A stretch of 64,000 nucleotides of DNA from Bifidobacterium sp. ESL0745 (GCF_029433335.1 NZ_JAQTHX010000001.1:1488001-1552000), one strand, 5' to 3'; shown: positions 8,766-21,203, counted from the first letter of the stretch. Made by a program: numbers and translations. Notes: generated by a model from the letters alone, not told the origin.

Positions 8766-9740
8766 ATGAGCAACAATCACTCGCGAAAACTCGGTCGCGT
8801 CCTCGCCGCAGTCTGCGCCATCGCCCTGTCGTTCGGCATGGCCGCATGCGGATCGAACAACGGCAACAATTCGTCAAACAAGCCATCAAGTTCCTCGGAC
8901 GGCACACAGATGGCCGGGGTCAAAGCCACCGGCACACTTGGCCAGAAGCCGAAAATCACATTCCACACCCCGATGACGGTGGTCAATAATTCCTATGCGG
9001 TGCTGCAAAAGGGCAATGGTGCGGCGCTCGGCAAAGACAACCACATCTGCGTACAGGCCGTCGCGCTCAACGCCAAGGACGGCAGCGAGATGATGAGCAC
9101 CTGGGAAAAGAACACCCCGGATTGCTCGATGGTGATGAATGCAGAAGGCATCAACAAGACGTATTACGATGTGTTGAAGGACCAGAAGATCAATTCGACC
9201 GTGGCCTTCGGCATCAATGACCACAACAAGGCCAGCACCTCCTATATCATGGCGCTTACCCTCGTTTCGCAGTCCAAGCCGATTACGCGCGCCGAGGGCG
9301 ACAAGGTCACGGACGTCCCCGCGAATCTGCCCAAGGTGACCCTCGACGAAAAGGGTGCGCCGGCCATCGACTTCAACGGCTACAAGCCCGGCAATGACCT
9401 CGTCGTCCAGCCACTGATCAAAGGCAAGGGCAAGAAGCTGGCCGAAACCGACACCATCGATGCCCAATACACCGGCTGGGTAATGGGCGAGGACGGCAAG
9501 CCGTCGAAGTTCGATTCCTCATGGGATCGCGGCAAGCCCGCAAACTTCCCGCTGCAGGGTGTCGTCGCAGGCTGGAGGCAGGGCTTGGCCGGACAGACGG
9601 TGGGCTCGCAGGTGTTGCTGGTCATTCCTCCGGCCTTGGGATACGGCAACCAGGCGCAAGCCAAGATTCCCGCCAATTCAACGCTCTATTTTGTGGTCGA
9701 CATCCTCTACGATTACGGCCAGACGCAGTCCCAGCAGTGA
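8766..9740 (+). CDS. FKBP-type peptidyl-prolyl isomerase lipoprotein
   Basis: A predicted extracytoplasmic lipoprotein with lipobox GMAAC (Cys28), a Ser/Asn-rich linker, an unassigned middle domain and a C-terminal FKBP domain over roughly the last 100 residues. FKBP features include DTIDAQYTGWVMGEDGKP, FDSSWDRGKP, the GVVAGWRQGLAGQTVGSQ block and IPPALGYG. Such enzymes speed prolyl isomerisation during folding of exported proteins. The ATG at 8766 follows GGTGGG; an ATG sixteen codons upstream lacks a signal-peptide-like beginning and is not preferred. The gene is single, divergent from the two-pass membrane protein, and ends at a clear hairpin terminator. Confidence 0.87.
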   Translation: MSNNHSRKLGRVLAAVCAIALSFGMAACGSNNGNNSSNKPSSSSDGTQMAGVKATGTLGQKPKITFHTPMTVVNNSYAVLQKGNGAALGKDNHICVQAVALNAKDGSEMMSTWEKNTPDCSMVMNAEGINKTYYDVLKDQKINSTVAFGINDHNKASTSYIMALTLVSQSKPITRAEGDKVTDVPANLPKVTLDEKGAPAIDFNGYKPGNDLVVQPLIKGKGKKLAETDTIDAQYTGWVMGEDGKPSKFDSSWDRGKPANFPLQGVVAGWRQGLAGQTVGSQVLLVIPPALGYGNQAQAKIPANSTLYFVVDILYDYGQTQSQQ

Positions 9741-9780
9741 GTCGATTGATAGAATCCGATAAGTAAGTCAAAACAAGAAA

Positions 9781-9820
9781 ATTCCCGGACATTCCACGTT
9801 TCACGGTGTCCGGGAATTTT
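9781..9820 (+). terminator. Rho-independent terminator after the FKBP gene
   Basis: An 11-bp perfect stem (ATTCCCGGACA / TGTCCGGGAAT, 9781-9791 with 9807-9817) closes a 15-nt loop and runs into TTTT on the plus strand, 40 bases after the FKBP stop codon. Confidence 0.9.
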
Positions 9821-9900
9821 ATATCGCGACTTTTCCAAGAAAGCGACCCAGATGCCAAGCGGCTCAGGATTCTTGGCAAGTCCGGTCTTTGCACATCGAC

Positions 9901-10758
9901 CTATAGGATAAACACAATATAGAGGAACATCAAAACCATCAGAATCACAAAAATCACCTTGAGCGTTTTTCTGCGAGACCCGCTTTTCTGATAGGCCTGC
10001 AACTGAGGCTGAGGAACATACGACATAGCCTGCTGATATACGGAATAGGCTTTTTGCATAGCGCCTTTGTTGTTCTCATAATATTGAACATTTTGCCTGG
10101 CTTGCTCTATATCGTCCGTATCATTTTCAATGGCATCCAATTCTTTTTCCAACTTGGCGATCTCGTTGTCGTTGTCCTGCTTGACTTCATCCATATTCGA
10201 CGATGAGCGTATAACATGATCTGCAAATTTTCGGGCTTCGTCCTCATGGTCGGGGTCACATTGAATCGACATAGAATTATGTGACGTCTGCAACGTAATA
10301 AACAGGTTGCGTTTATCATGAACCGAATTTTTGGTCTCGACCTTGTTTTTCTTTCCTCCGGCCACGGCTCCGATCTTCCCCGCGACCACTCCACCGACTG
10401 CGGCGCCCAGGACGCTTACGCCAACCTTGCCTCGAGTCTCGGTTGTCACGTACACATTGCCCGAAGCATGAACCTCAGCGGTCATCCCTTCTTCCAAGGC
10501 CATCGACTGGCCCCTGTACTCGACATGGTCCCAGTAAAGCTCCGCATCGCCGATCGTTGAAACCGGTTTATGCAACTCTTCCCTCGCGTTGTCCAAGGCT
10601 TTATCGGTATGCTTGAGAGATTTGTTGTGTTTGTGCTGAGATGATATGAGTTTCAGGTTCGCATCCGTCAACGCCTTGTCGTACGCCTTTTTCTCATTGA
10701 GATACTGCTGCTCCGCAGCTTCCATATTCAGAATGGCCTGAGATTTTCGTTGCGACAT
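9901..10758 (-). CDS. Coiled-coil, C-tail-anchored membrane protein
   Basis: The 285-residue protein has an N-terminal heptad-rich helix (about 5-62), a central beta-rich domain (about 68-185) interrupted by a Gly/Val/Ala stretch (residues 113-136), and a second coiled coil (about 188-225). A transmembrane segment ends exactly at the C-terminus (265-285) after the basic SGSRRKTLK. It would therefore be a tail-anchored protein facing the cytoplasm. The glycine-rich run looks like a glycine-zipper membrane-contact segment. No family recognised. It lies downstream of the AAA+ ATPase on the same strand with a 169-bp gap, and its stop lies back to back with the FKBP terminator. Confidence 0.68.
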   Translation of the reverse strand: MSQRKSQAILNMEAAEQQYLNEKKAYDKALTDANLKLISSQHKHNKSLKHTDKALDNAREELHKPVSTIGDAELYWDHVEYRGQSMALEEGMTAEVHASGNVYVTTETRGKVGVSVLGAAVGGVVAGKIGAVAGGKKNKVETKNSVHDKRNLFITLQTSHNSMSIQCDPDHEDEARKFADHVIRSSSNMDEVKQDNDNEIAKLEKELDAIENDTDDIEQARQNVQYYENNKGAMQKAYSVYQQAMSYVPQPQLQAYQKSGSRRKTLKVIFVILMVLMFLYIVFIL

Positions 10759-10927
10759 TCCTCATCCCCCGTTGACTTGCTCTTCTTGCTATTACCCTAA
10801 CATACGTCAAAATCGTACAACGAAATCATAATCATATAATTCCAGGTATGATGCCCAACGTCTTTTATCAGACCTTTCGAAACCTACCGGTCATTGCCAA
10901 ACATTTTCCGTTCATGGCATCCCTGCG

Positions 10928-12790
10928 TTAAACTCCGAAATCTTCACTGATAAGCGTTGTGAGATCGCCGTCCTCGCCTTTTTCCATCTCACGCGCCGCC
11001 TTATTAGTAATGGCTACCTCGTAGATATTGCGCGCCGAACGAGCATTGCCGAAGTGTTCTTCGTTGCGGGCACTGGCGAAATAATCCTTGAGCTTGGCTC
11101 CGACACCATCCCCGAAGACATATCCTTCACGGTCGGCAAAGCTTTTAGTGATGGCCACCAGCTCATCGGGTGTGTAGTCCTCGAATGCCAGCCAGTGTGG
11201 GATACGGGACTTGAGACCGGCGTTAGCGTTGAGGAACTGCTCCATCTCGTCAGTATATCCGGCGAGGATGAAGACCATGTCATCGCGATAATCCTCCATC
11301 GCCTTCAACAGTGTCTCCACGGCTTCATGGCCGAAATCATCCCCGGAACCATCATTGTGCACCAGGGTATAGGCCTCATCGATGAACAGCACACCGCCGC
11401 GGGCGCTGTCGATCACCTCCTTGGTCTTCAAAGCCGTCTGTCCGGTGTACCCCGCGACGAAATCGGAACGACTGGCTTCTACGAACACGCTTTTCCCGAC
11501 GATGCCCAGACCATGGAGCAACTTGCCGTAGATACGGGCCACTGTGGTTTTTCCTGTCCCGGGATTGCCGGCGAAAATCATGTTGTGCGAAATCGAATTG
11601 TCCGAAAGACCCTGGGTTTTCCGCCGCTGCTGGAACTGGATGAGCTGTACCTGCTTGCGCACATAGTCTTTGACAGAACCCAAACCTGTCAGCGCGTCCA
11701 ATTCAGCGAGCAATTCCTCTACGCTCTTTTGGTCGGTCTGGTCTTCCGGGGAACCGGACAGATCGGCTTGTGCATAAAGATCCGAAGCGTCGAATGCCAG
11801 ACCATCAAATTCGATGGATTTAAACTCGGTCGGGAAATCCTTGGGCATGTACGTCAGGAAATCCGGTTCTGCCGCCTCTTTATCGATGATCATGGGAGTA
11901 CCGCCGTACGAGTTCGGGTCTCCGGTGACCTTGGAATGTCCCATTATCAGGAACGTCTTCTCAAGGAACATACCATCCCTGACTTCCGATTCCGAAATCA
12001 CCACCGCCATACAATACGAGGCCTGCACACCCCAGGACTCGGAAGTGCCGGAAACCAGAGAATGACCGAAAACACCAAGGAAACAAGGTGCTTCATCTTC
12101 ATCGGGCTTACAGACAACAATCCCCTTTTCGGCAGTGGAACCGGACATACGCAACCAACCGATATTCCTCAACTTCACAGATTCACGCAACCTCGAATTC
12201 ATGACGTAGAGAAAACCACCGGTGACCAGCACCGTGTCTTCCACGATACAGCTGTCAATAATGCCCGCGCCCTCAAACTGAATTTCAAATGTCAGATTCT
12301 TGTATATCGCATGTCCTTTGGCATGCATCTTCGTATCGCTTCCCTGCCCCAACATCCCGGCGATGTCAGTATCCCCACCATCATCGCCTTTGACAGCCGA
12401 CACGAAGCGGATATCTTGGTTGTCATCGATGTAATCGGCTTCGATGCCCACCTCATCCGGCGAACAACCCGGCGCACCCATAATGAGCACCGGGAATGTG
12501 ATTGTCAGGGTTTTTTGAACAGCATAAGCACCTGGATCGAGAACGATGACCGGCATAGGCCCATCCTTGTGGTCATCGTGATACTGCTTCGCCTGCTCCA
12601 CCGCATCAGGAAGATTCCGTAATGCATCATCCTCGGTGGGGGAAACATAAAATGTCGGGGTCTCTTCCTGCATAGGAATGTACTCCGCCTTGCGATAGAT
12701 GTCATCCCGCGTCAATAGTTCATCGCCACAATGCTCGCAAAAACGGAAATCCTCGCCATTCCAATGGCGGCAGTGCGTACACAATAACAT
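10928..12790 (-). CDS. Zinc-ribbon / beta-helix / AAA+ ATPase (CbbX-SpoVK-EccA clade)
   Basis: Three modules are visible in 620 residues. First, a zinc ribbon with C4xxC7 and C18xxC21. Second, about residues 80-300, short alternating strands with many buried Val, Ile and Gly and rungs such as IIDSCIVEDTVLV, consistent with a right-handed parallel beta-helix. Third, a C-terminal AAA+ module: Walker A GNPGTGKTT (408-416), pore-loop-like FVAGYTGQTALKT, Walker B GVLFIDEA (466-473) and sensor-2-like GNARSARN. The ATPase resembles the CbbX, SpoVK and EccA clade, enzymes that remodel protein assemblies. No ESX secretion gene or Rubisco is present nearby, so the target is unknown. It sits between two membrane proteins, one of which also has a zinc ribbon. 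Confidence 0.82.
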   Translation of the reverse strand: MLLCTHCRHWNGEDFRFCEHCGDELLTRDDIYRKAEYIPMQEETPTFYVSPTEDDALRNLPDAVEQAKQYHDDHKDGPMPVIVLDPGAYAVQKTLTITFPVLIMGAPGCSPDEVGIEADYIDDNQDIRFVSAVKGDDGGDTDIAGMLGQGSDTKMHAKGHAIYKNLTFEIQFEGAGIIDSCIVEDTVLVTGGFLYVMNSRLRESVKLRNIGWLRMSGSTAEKGIVVCKPDEDEAPCFLGVFGHSLVSGTSESWGVQASYCMAVVISESEVRDGMFLEKTFLIMGHSKVTGDPNSYGGTPMIIDKEAAEPDFLTYMPKDFPTEFKSIEFDGLAFDASDLYAQADLSGSPEDQTDQKSVEELLAELDALTGLGSVKDYVRKQVQLIQFQQRRKTQGLSDNSISHNMIFAGNPGTGKTTVARIYGKLLHGLGIVGKSVFVEASRSDFVAGYTGQTALKTKEVIDSARGGVLFIDEAYTLVHNDGSGDDFGHEAVETLLKAMEDYRDDMVFILAGYTDEMEQFLNANAGLKSRIPHWLAFEDYTPDELVAITKSFADREGYVFGDGVGAKLKDYFASARNEEHFGNARSARNIYEVAITNKAAREMEKGEDGDLTTLISEDFGV

Positions 12791-12945
12791 CGTTCTCTCC
12801 AGATACTTTTAATCCACAGACGCTTCGTCAAACTCAACTTTAGATTCATCGCAGAATGTCGGCGAGGCCGGCAAAACAGATACGGCCAATCGGAAGCTCA
12901 CTAGCCTCACCTTGGCTGCGCGGTTTCTCGGCGCATTCGCAGCAA

Positions 12946-13827
12946 TTAGTTCCCGGTATCGCACTGAACCAACTGCGCCTCTGTATCTCGGACTATTGTG
13001 CGACCTTGAATCTTCGTCCAACCCTGATATTTCCCTGAAGACGCGTAATACAAACGATATTCATCACTGCCGCAAACGACCTCGTAATTGTATACTTTCT
13101 TGTCGTTATTACCGACATACCAACTTCCGGCCTCTAAGCCCCTAAATCCTAGGGATTGCAAATCGTCCAAACCGTTGGAACTATTAGGGCTATACCCTCT
13201 GTTCTGAACATATGCTGCACCTTTTTCCACCGAATCAGGCGTACTGTCATGCGCTATGCGTATGCCGCGCAGCCAAAAAGCAAGAGCAAAAACCAGAAGT
13301 ACGGCCACAATATCCATAAGTATCTTAAGAAAACGGTTTTTCTTCTTAATCGGCGGAATAGCGGTCATCGTCGGTGCCTGCGCCGAACCCTGGGCGAGTT
13401 GAGGAGCCTGTTGATATGATGGCCGATTCTGCTGCGAATTTTGAGCATATTGCGGGGTTTGCCGGCGAGGCTGGGAAACGGGTTGAGCCCGAGACTGAGA
13501 CTGAGGCCGGTAGGGCTGAGAAGACGAAGCCGGCTGCTGAATCGGCTGAGCCGGTCGAGAAGGATTAGATCCGGTCTGAGGTTGGGAAGGCTGAGCTGGT
13601 TGTGCGGCAACGGGTTCAGGCGGCCTTTGGGCAGCAGGTTGATCCGCAACTGGCTGCGGATCAACCTGCTGAGTGCCAGAATGCAGCGGAGGCGCAGTCA
13701 AAGCAGACGGATCAGGTTCGGCAGGAGGGGCAGACGGAGTGGTCTTCGGACGTACCACCTTACTACCGCATTGCGGGCAGAAAACGGCTTGATCACTCAA
13801 ATCGAATCCACAATGACTGCACTTCAT
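12946..13827 (-). CDS. Zinc-ribbon membrane protein with Pro/Gln-rich linker
   Basis: A zinc ribbon opens the protein (CSHC and CPQC, four cysteines within about 20 residues). A linker of about 125 residues rich in Pro, Gln, Ser and Ala follows, then one transmembrane segment (about 171-190, around DIVAVLLVFALAFWL) and a small outer domain of about 95 residues containing two cysteines. The topology suggests a cytoplasmic metal-binding head and an external sensor or anchor. I chose the ATG at 13827, nine bases after GGGAGG; an ATG three codons upstream would have no spacing. A perfect 17-bp hairpin lies in the linker codons. Function unknown. Confidence 0.72.
   Translation of the reverse strand: MKCSHCGFDLSDQAVFCPQCGSKVVRPKTTPSAPPAEPDPSALTAPPLHSGTQQVDPQPVADQPAAQRPPEPVAAQPAQPSQPQTGSNPSRPAQPIQQPASSSQPYRPQSQSRAQPVSQPRRQTPQYAQNSQQNRPSYQQAPQLAQGSAQAPTMTAIPPIKKKNRFLKILMDIVAVLLVFALAFWLRGIRIAHDSTPDSVEKGAAYVQNRGYSPNSSNGLDDLQSLGFRGLEAGSWYVGNNDKKVYNYEVVCGSDEYRLYYASSGKYQGWTKIQGRTIVRDTEAQLVQCDTGN
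13632..13671. repeat. 17-bp perfect inverted repeat inside a coding region
   Basis: Arms 13632-13648 and 13655-13671 are exact reverse complements (core CAGCAGGTTGATCCGCA) around a 6-nt loop, ACTGGC. It lies within the Pro/Gln-rich linker of the zinc-ribbon membrane protein, where a strong hairpin in the message is not required by the amino-acid sequence. Confidence 0.9.
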
Positions 13828-13904
13828 ATCATCCATCCTCCCTGCACAATACCTTCGAGATTAACACTTCATCCATAAGAAATTTGTATCGCGTCTCACT
13901 TGCA

Positions 13905-14609
13905 TCAGAACAGACGAAGGCTGTCGTCGTCGGCGCCCTTCATGTCCTCGTAATCGAGGATAAGGCAATCGAAACCACGCTCCGTCGCCAGAACGCGAGC
14001 CTGCGGAGTGATGGTTTGGGCGGCAAACATGCCACGGACCGGAGCAAGCAGCGGGTCCTTATTCAAGAGCTTTACATAGCGGGTTAGCTGTTCGACGCCG
14101 TCGATGCCGCCGTGACGCTTGATCTCGATGGCGACGTGCTGGCCGTTGCCGTCGATGGCCATGATGTCGACCGGCCCTACAGCCGTCGGGTATTCGCGGC
14201 GCACAAGCTTCGCACCTTTGCCGATCCGTTCGATCTGCTGGGCCAGATAATACTGGAGGTGATCCTCTACGCCATCCTTGACGAGCCCGGGATCCTCTCC
14301 CAAATCGTAGGTTTCATCGGAATAGACATGCTGCACCGTCACTTCGAGCATGTCAGTCGACTTCTGCGCAGCTACGCGGAACACCTTCTCAGGAACTTCC
14401 TCCTCGGTCTCTTCGGCGTTGCTTTCCGGGATAACTTCCTTGATGGTGCAGGGTGCGGCCATCCAGTTGAGCGGTTTGTAGGAACCGAGTTCGGAGAAAA
14501 TCAACAGGCTTTGATCAGCTTTGATCATGAGTACTCGCTTGGCCACGGGCAACGAGGCATTGAGCCTTCCGGAGTATACGGCAGAGCAGTCAGCAACAAT
14601 AATTCGCAC
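13905..14609 (-). CDS. nucS: Mismatch endonuclease NucS/EndoMS
   Basis: A 234-residue homologue of NucS, the enzyme that cuts both strands at mismatches and substitutes for MutS/MutL in most actinobacteria. The N-terminal DNA-binding beta domain begins MRIIVADCSAVYSGRL. The C-terminal nuclease domain has a PD-(D/E)XK-like core: the aspartate in VGPVDIMAID and the E-x-K of VAIEIKRHGGIDGVEQL. The extreme C-terminus, DSLRLF, resembles the clamp-interacting peptide of the family. It lies downstream of the ATP synthase operon on the same strand, beyond that operon's terminator, and so has its own transcription signals. Confidence 0.93.
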   Translation of the reverse strand: MRIIVADCSAVYSGRLNASLPVAKRVLMIKADQSLLIFSELGSYKPLNWMAAPCTIKEVIPESNAEETEEEVPEKVFRVAAQKSTDMLEVTVQHVYSDETYDLGEDPGLVKDGVEDHLQYYLAQQIERIGKGAKLVRREYPTAVGPVDIMAIDGNGQHVAIEIKRHGGIDGVEQLTRYVKLLNKDPLLAPVRGMFAAQTITPQARVLATERGFDCLILDYEDMKGADDDSLRLF

Positions 14610-14748
14610 GCTGCCACCTTACCTGAGCCTCTGGGCGAAACAGAGAAGTCTGGCACATAACCATGTGTCGTAAGTACATGACGTAAGTCTCCACGGATGG
14701 CAATACTCGGACTACAAAAATAATAAAAGGAACAGCTAGAACATACAA

Positions 14749-14787
14749 AAAAGTGGAGACACCGAATGTATCGGCATCTCCACTTTT
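14749..14787 (-). terminator. Terminator of the ATP synthase operon
   Basis: An 11-bp stem (AAAAGTGGAGA / TCTCCACTTTT) extends inward after a 2-nt mismatch with CCGA/TCGG around the loop ATGTA. Read on the minus strand it is followed by a T-run, 31 bases after the atpC stop. Confidence 0.88.
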
Positions 14788-14818
14788 AACGACTGAGGAA
14801 TGTCAGCAGCCAGCCGGA

Positions 14819-15108
14819 CTAGTCGGTTGCCGCCGGATTCTTTTTGACGTCGTCGCCGGTTTCCGCGGCTACCGTCAGCGAGTTGGAATCGAACGACGCG
14901 AAGCCGTCACTTACCTCGAAGCTGTGACGGTTGCCATCGACGTCCACGGCCGAAACGATGCCCTTGTCGATGACGGTCATCATCGGCTCGTGGTCGGGGA
15001 GAATGCCCATGCCGCCCTCGCTGGCGGGGACGGTGACGGACTTCGCCTCGCCCACCCAAAGCGGGCGTTCAGCGCAGACGATATTCACCTTCATCGTGGA
15101 GTCAGACA

Positions 15109-15109
<1 letters not shown>
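14819..15109 (-). CDS. atpC: ATP synthase epsilon subunit
   Basis: Central-stalk subunit of F1, 96 aa, that couples rotation and can inhibit ATP hydrolysis. The beta-sandwich domain is visible (MKVNIVCAERPLWVGEAKSVTVPASEGGMGILPDHEPMM, given here as separate blocks: VPASEGGMGILPDHEP is the signature). The C-terminal helical hairpin is missing or very short, as in other short actinobacterial epsilon subunits, so regulation through that hairpin is unlikely. I chose the ATG at 15109, which shares one base with the atpD stop (TGATG), over a longer in-frame start inside atpD. Confidence 0.92.
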
Positions 15110-17585
<2,476 letters not shown>

Positions 17586-17588
17586 GGG

Positions 17589-19217
17589 TTACTTATCCCC
17601 CGCTACAATCTTTTCCTGCTCGATCTTCGTGGGCTTGGTCGCCACCGGCTTCTTGATGACCAACGGCTTGCCACCCTTGGTCACGTAGTTGCCACGGTAT
17701 TCATCGACGGCCGCATCCAAGGCCTTCTCGGTATCGGCGGTGAAGTCACCGGTTTCGCGGATGGTCTTCATGATGTCGGTATTGTGCTCCACATAATCCA
17801 ACAGGCCATGTTCGAAGGGCAGCACGTCGGCGATGTCCAGATCGTCGAGCTTGCCATGGGTGCCGGCCCACACGGAGACGACCTCCTGCTCCATCGTATA
17901 TGGAGAGAACTGGGGCTGCTTCAGAAGTTCGGTCAGGCGGGCGCCGCGGGTCAGCTGTGCCTTGGAAGCCGCATCCAAGTCGGAAGCGAACATCGCGAAG
18001 GACTGCAACGAGCGGTACTGCGCCAGCGAGATCTTCAAGGTGCCGGAAACCTTCTTCAACGCCTTGCTCTGAGCCGCGCCACCGACACGGGACACGGAGA
18101 TGCCGACGTCCACAGCGGGGCGCTGGTTGGCATTGAACAGGTCGGACTGCAGGAAGATCTGGCCATCGGTGATCGAAATGACGTTCGTCGGGATGTAGGC
18201 GGAAACATCGTTCGCCTTCGTCTCCACAATCGGCAGACCGGTCATCGAGCCGCCACCAAGATCATCGGAGAGCTTGGCGCAGCGTTCGAGCAGACGGGAG
18301 TGCAGATAGAACACATCTCCCGGGTAGGCCTCGCGCCCCGGCGGGCGACGCAGCAGCAGGGAAATCGAACGGTAGGCCTCGGCCTGCTTCGACAGATCGT
18401 CGAAGACGATGAGGACGTGCTTGCCGTGATACATCCAGTGCTGGCCGATGGCCGAACCGGTGTAGGGGGCGATGTATTTGAAACCAGCGGAATCGGAAGC
18501 CGGGCTGGCCACGATCGTGGTGTATTCCATCGCGCCGGCCTCTTCAAGGCTCTGACGCACGGAGGCGATGGTGGAGCCCTTCTGGCCGATGGCCACGTAG
18601 ATGCAGCGCACCTGCTTCTTCGGGTCGCCGCTCTCCCAGTTCTGCTTCTGGTTCAGGATCGCATCGATCGCGATGGCCGTTTTGCCGGTCTGACGATCGC
18701 CGATGATGAGCTGACGCTGACCACGGCCGATTGGTGTCATCGCGTCGATGGCCTTCAAACCCGTGGAAAGCGGCTCGTCGACGGGATGACGATGCATCAC
18801 ATCGGGGGCCTGCGCCTCAAGAATCCTTCGGCCTTCACTCTTGATTTCACCCAAGCCATCGATCGGTTTGCCCAGAGGGTCAACCGTACGCCCGAGATAG
18901 CCGTCGCCAACCGGTACGGAAAGCACTTCTCCAGTGCGCCGCACCTCCTGGCCTTCCTCGACACCTGCGAAGTCGCCGAGGATAACCACGCCGATCTCGC
19001 GGGGATCAAGGTTGAATGCCAGGCCGAGCGTGCCGTCCTCGAAGGTCAGCAGCTCGTTGGCCATGCAACCAGGCAGTCCCGTTACATGCGCGATGCCATC
19101 GCCGGCCGTCGCGACGTAACCCACCTCTTGGGTGGGAGTGTCGCTGGGCTTGTACGAATCGACGAAATCGTCGAGGGCCTTTCGCACATTCGCAGGATCA
19201 ATGGTAAGTTCTGCCAT
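17589..19217 (-). CDS. atpA: ATP synthase alpha subunit
   Basis: Non-catalytic nucleotide-binding F1 subunit, 542 aa. Features are the P-loop [13 protein letters not shown], the catalytic-site arginine context around [17 protein letters not shown], and [13 protein letters not shown]. The ATG giving MAELTIDP at 19217 has AAGGAG five bases upstream; a GTG two codons earlier is not needed. It is followed three bases later by atpG. Confidence 0.97.
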   Translation of the reverse strand: MAELTIDPANVRKALDDFVDSYKPSDTPTQEVGYVATAGDGIAHVTGLPGCMANELLTFEDGTLGLAFNLDPREIGVVILGDFAGVEEGQEVRRTGEVLSVPVGDGYLGRTVDPLGKPIDGLGEIKSEGRRILEAQAPDVMHRHPVDEPLSTGLKAIDAMTPIGRGQRQLIIGDRQTGKTAIAIDAILNQKQNWESGDPKKQVRCIYVAIGQKGSTIASVRQSLEEAGAMEYTTIVASPASDSAGFKYIAPYTGSAIGQHWMYHGKHVLIVFDDLSKQAEAYRSISLLLRRPPGREAYPGDVFYLHSRLLERCAKLSDDLGGGSMTGLPIVETKANDVSAYIPTNVISITDGQIFLQSDLFNANQRPAVDVGISVSRVGGAAQSKALKKVSGTLKISLAQYRSLQSFAMFASDLDAASKAQLTRGARLTELLKQPQFSPYTMEQEVVSVWAGTHGKLDDLDIADVLPFEHGLLDYVEHNTDIMKTIRETGDFTADTEKALDAAVDEYRGNYVTKGGKPLVIKKPVATKPTKIEQEKIVAGDK

Positions 19218-19304
19218 GATCACTCCTTATTGATTAATTGTTGACTGATAAGTCTTGTACAGGCACCTTTGCGGTGCCCTGGTCTGTTCGTTCCGGCGTT
19301 CCGG

Positions 19305-20132
19305 TCACATCTGGGTGCTGACCTTGCGCTTGAGCTGGGAAAGCTGGGCGGCGACGGTGTTGTCCATCACGTCCGCACCAATCTGCACACGCATGCCGCC
19401 GATGACGGTTGGATCGACAGACGAATTGATATGCACCGGGCGCCCGAGCTTGGCCGAGTAGATCGACGTCAGACGCTTGATCTGCGGCTTGTTCAACGGC
19501 GCGGCCGTGGTGACGGTGACCATCGATTCGCCCATGTGGCGGGTGAACTTGGCGATGAGCCACTCAAGCGTTTCCAGAAAACGACGATGACGCGGATTCA
19601 CGGCCGCATGCTCCACCAGCCGCATGGTCACCTTGTTGAGCTTGGTGCCGTCAAAAGCGGTGTGCAGCAAGTCAAGACGAGCCTGAGCCGGCACGAAGTC
19701 GTCGGAAAGCTTGGAACCCAAAACCGACATCTTGAGCAACGCGGAATGAATCTGCGCCAGCTCCACGGAAACCATGAGCGTGCTGTCGGTCGCATCGGCG
19801 TAATACATCATGGCGTCCACCGCGAAATCCTCGACGGCGTTGGCGATGTCCTTGACCTTGCTCCAAGTGCGGGAGACCAGATCGGTGAGGATATCGACCG
19901 TCAGAGGATCGGCCTGACCAGCGAGAATCTCGGTGATGAGCGCGACCTTGTCGGTCGCCGGACGGGACGGGTCGGTGAGTGAACGCTCCACTTGATCATT
20001 GTGGTCAAGCAGGTCGGTGACGGCGAACAGCTCGTCGCCGATGCGCCACGCGTCCGTTCCCTTCTCCCTCAATCTAGGGGCCAGGGAATCGCGCGATGTA
20101 CGATCAGCCTGCAGCGACGCTTCTCCTCGCAT
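19305..20132 (-). CDS. atpH: ATP synthase delta subunit
   Basis: Peripheral-stalk subunit linking F1 alpha to the b subunits, 275 aa. The conserved C-terminal block is seen in VTVTTAAPLNKPQIKRLTSIYSAKLGRP, with IGGMRVQIGADVMDNTVAAQLSQLKRKV closing the protein. It is much longer than the about 180 residues of E. coli delta, with a longer N-terminal helical domain as in other actinobacteria. GGAGGTGAG precedes the ATG. Confidence 0.94.
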   Translation of the reverse strand: MRGEASLQADRTSRDSLAPRLREKGTDAWRIGDELFAVTDLLDHNDQVERSLTDPSRPATDKVALITEILAGQADPLTVDILTDLVSRTWSKVKDIANAVEDFAVDAMMYYADATDSTLMVSVELAQIHSALLKMSVLGSKLSDDFVPAQARLDLLHTAFDGTKLNKVTMRLVEHAAVNPRHRRFLETLEWLIAKFTRHMGESMVTVTTAAPLNKPQIKRLTSIYSAKLGRPVHINSSVDPTVIGGMRVQIGADVMDNTVAAQLSQLKRKVSTQM

Positions 20133-20210
20133 TGCTCACCTCCATTCTTTTAATTAATACTGTCTTCGAATTCGTTGACGGCGACGTGCTCCGGATCAAC
20201 CGGAACCGTA

Positions 20211-20741
20211 TCATTGCCCGTCTTCCGTTTTCTTGTCGAGATCGTCGATCATGTTGTCGAGCATATCGTCCTGTACATCGGCATCTTGGAGCTTGGAGCC
20301 CAGAATCTTGCCGGCAAGTGCCGTGGCCAAAGTGCCGACCTGGCTTTTGAGGCTCACCATCGCCTGCTGTTGCTGAGAGGCGATCGAACGCTGGGCGTTC
20401 GCGGTGATCTGCTCCGCTTCCTTGTCTGCACGGGTGTGGGCGTCGGAGATGATCTTCGTCGCCTCGCTGCGTGCGCTGTCGGTGATTTTCGAGGCATCGA
20501 CACGGGCGTTGTTGAGCTGATCCTCATACTTCTTCTTGGCTGCATCCGCATCGCTCTTGGCCTTTTTGGCCTTGGCTATGTTTCCCTCGATCTTGGCCGA
20601 ACGTTCATCGAACACGGACTGGAACTTAGGGAGGATGAACTTGTAGAAGGCCACCGCGATCACTATGAGAATGACCAATGACCACACAATGTCATACGGC
20701 TCTGGAAGGAACAGATCAATCCCACCTGATGCTTGTGGCAT
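20211..20741 (-). CDS. atpF: ATP synthase b subunit
   Basis: Peripheral-stalk subunit of Fo, 176 aa. One N-terminal transmembrane helix (about 19-38, DIVWSLVILIVIAVAFYKF) is followed by the family's PKFQSVFDERSAKIEGNI region and then a long Ala/Lys/Asp-rich helix that forms the stator coiled coil. AAGGAGAAG lies before the ATG. Position in the operon between atpE and atpH is the usual one. Confidence 0.95.
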   Translation of the reverse strand: MPQASGGIDLFLPEPYDIVWSLVILIVIAVAFYKFILPKFQSVFDERSAKIEGNIAKAKKAKSDADAAKKKYEDQLNNARVDASKITDSARSEATKIISDAHTRADKEAEQITANAQRSIASQQQQAMVSLKSQVGTLATALAGKILGSKLQDADVQDDMLDNMIDDLDKKTEDGQ

Positions 20742-20818
20742 GGGCTTCTCCTTTCTTGCTTACGGTTTCCTCAAGCGTATCTATACGATTGAAACCAGTG
20801 TTTCAGCGTACTTAACGA

Positions 20819-21112
<294 letters not shown>

Positions 21113-21203
21113 TTATCAATTGCTATTAATTATTCAATTATAAAATTTTGAACGCCTTCACAAGCCGGTAGAGCTTGTGGATTCGCCACCAGATACCAGC
21201 CGA

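Noticed and set aside
11054-12622. A 522-codon plus-strand frame opposite the AAA+ gene
   Set aside because: The minus strand has zinc ribbon, Walker A and Walker B; the plus frame shows nothing.
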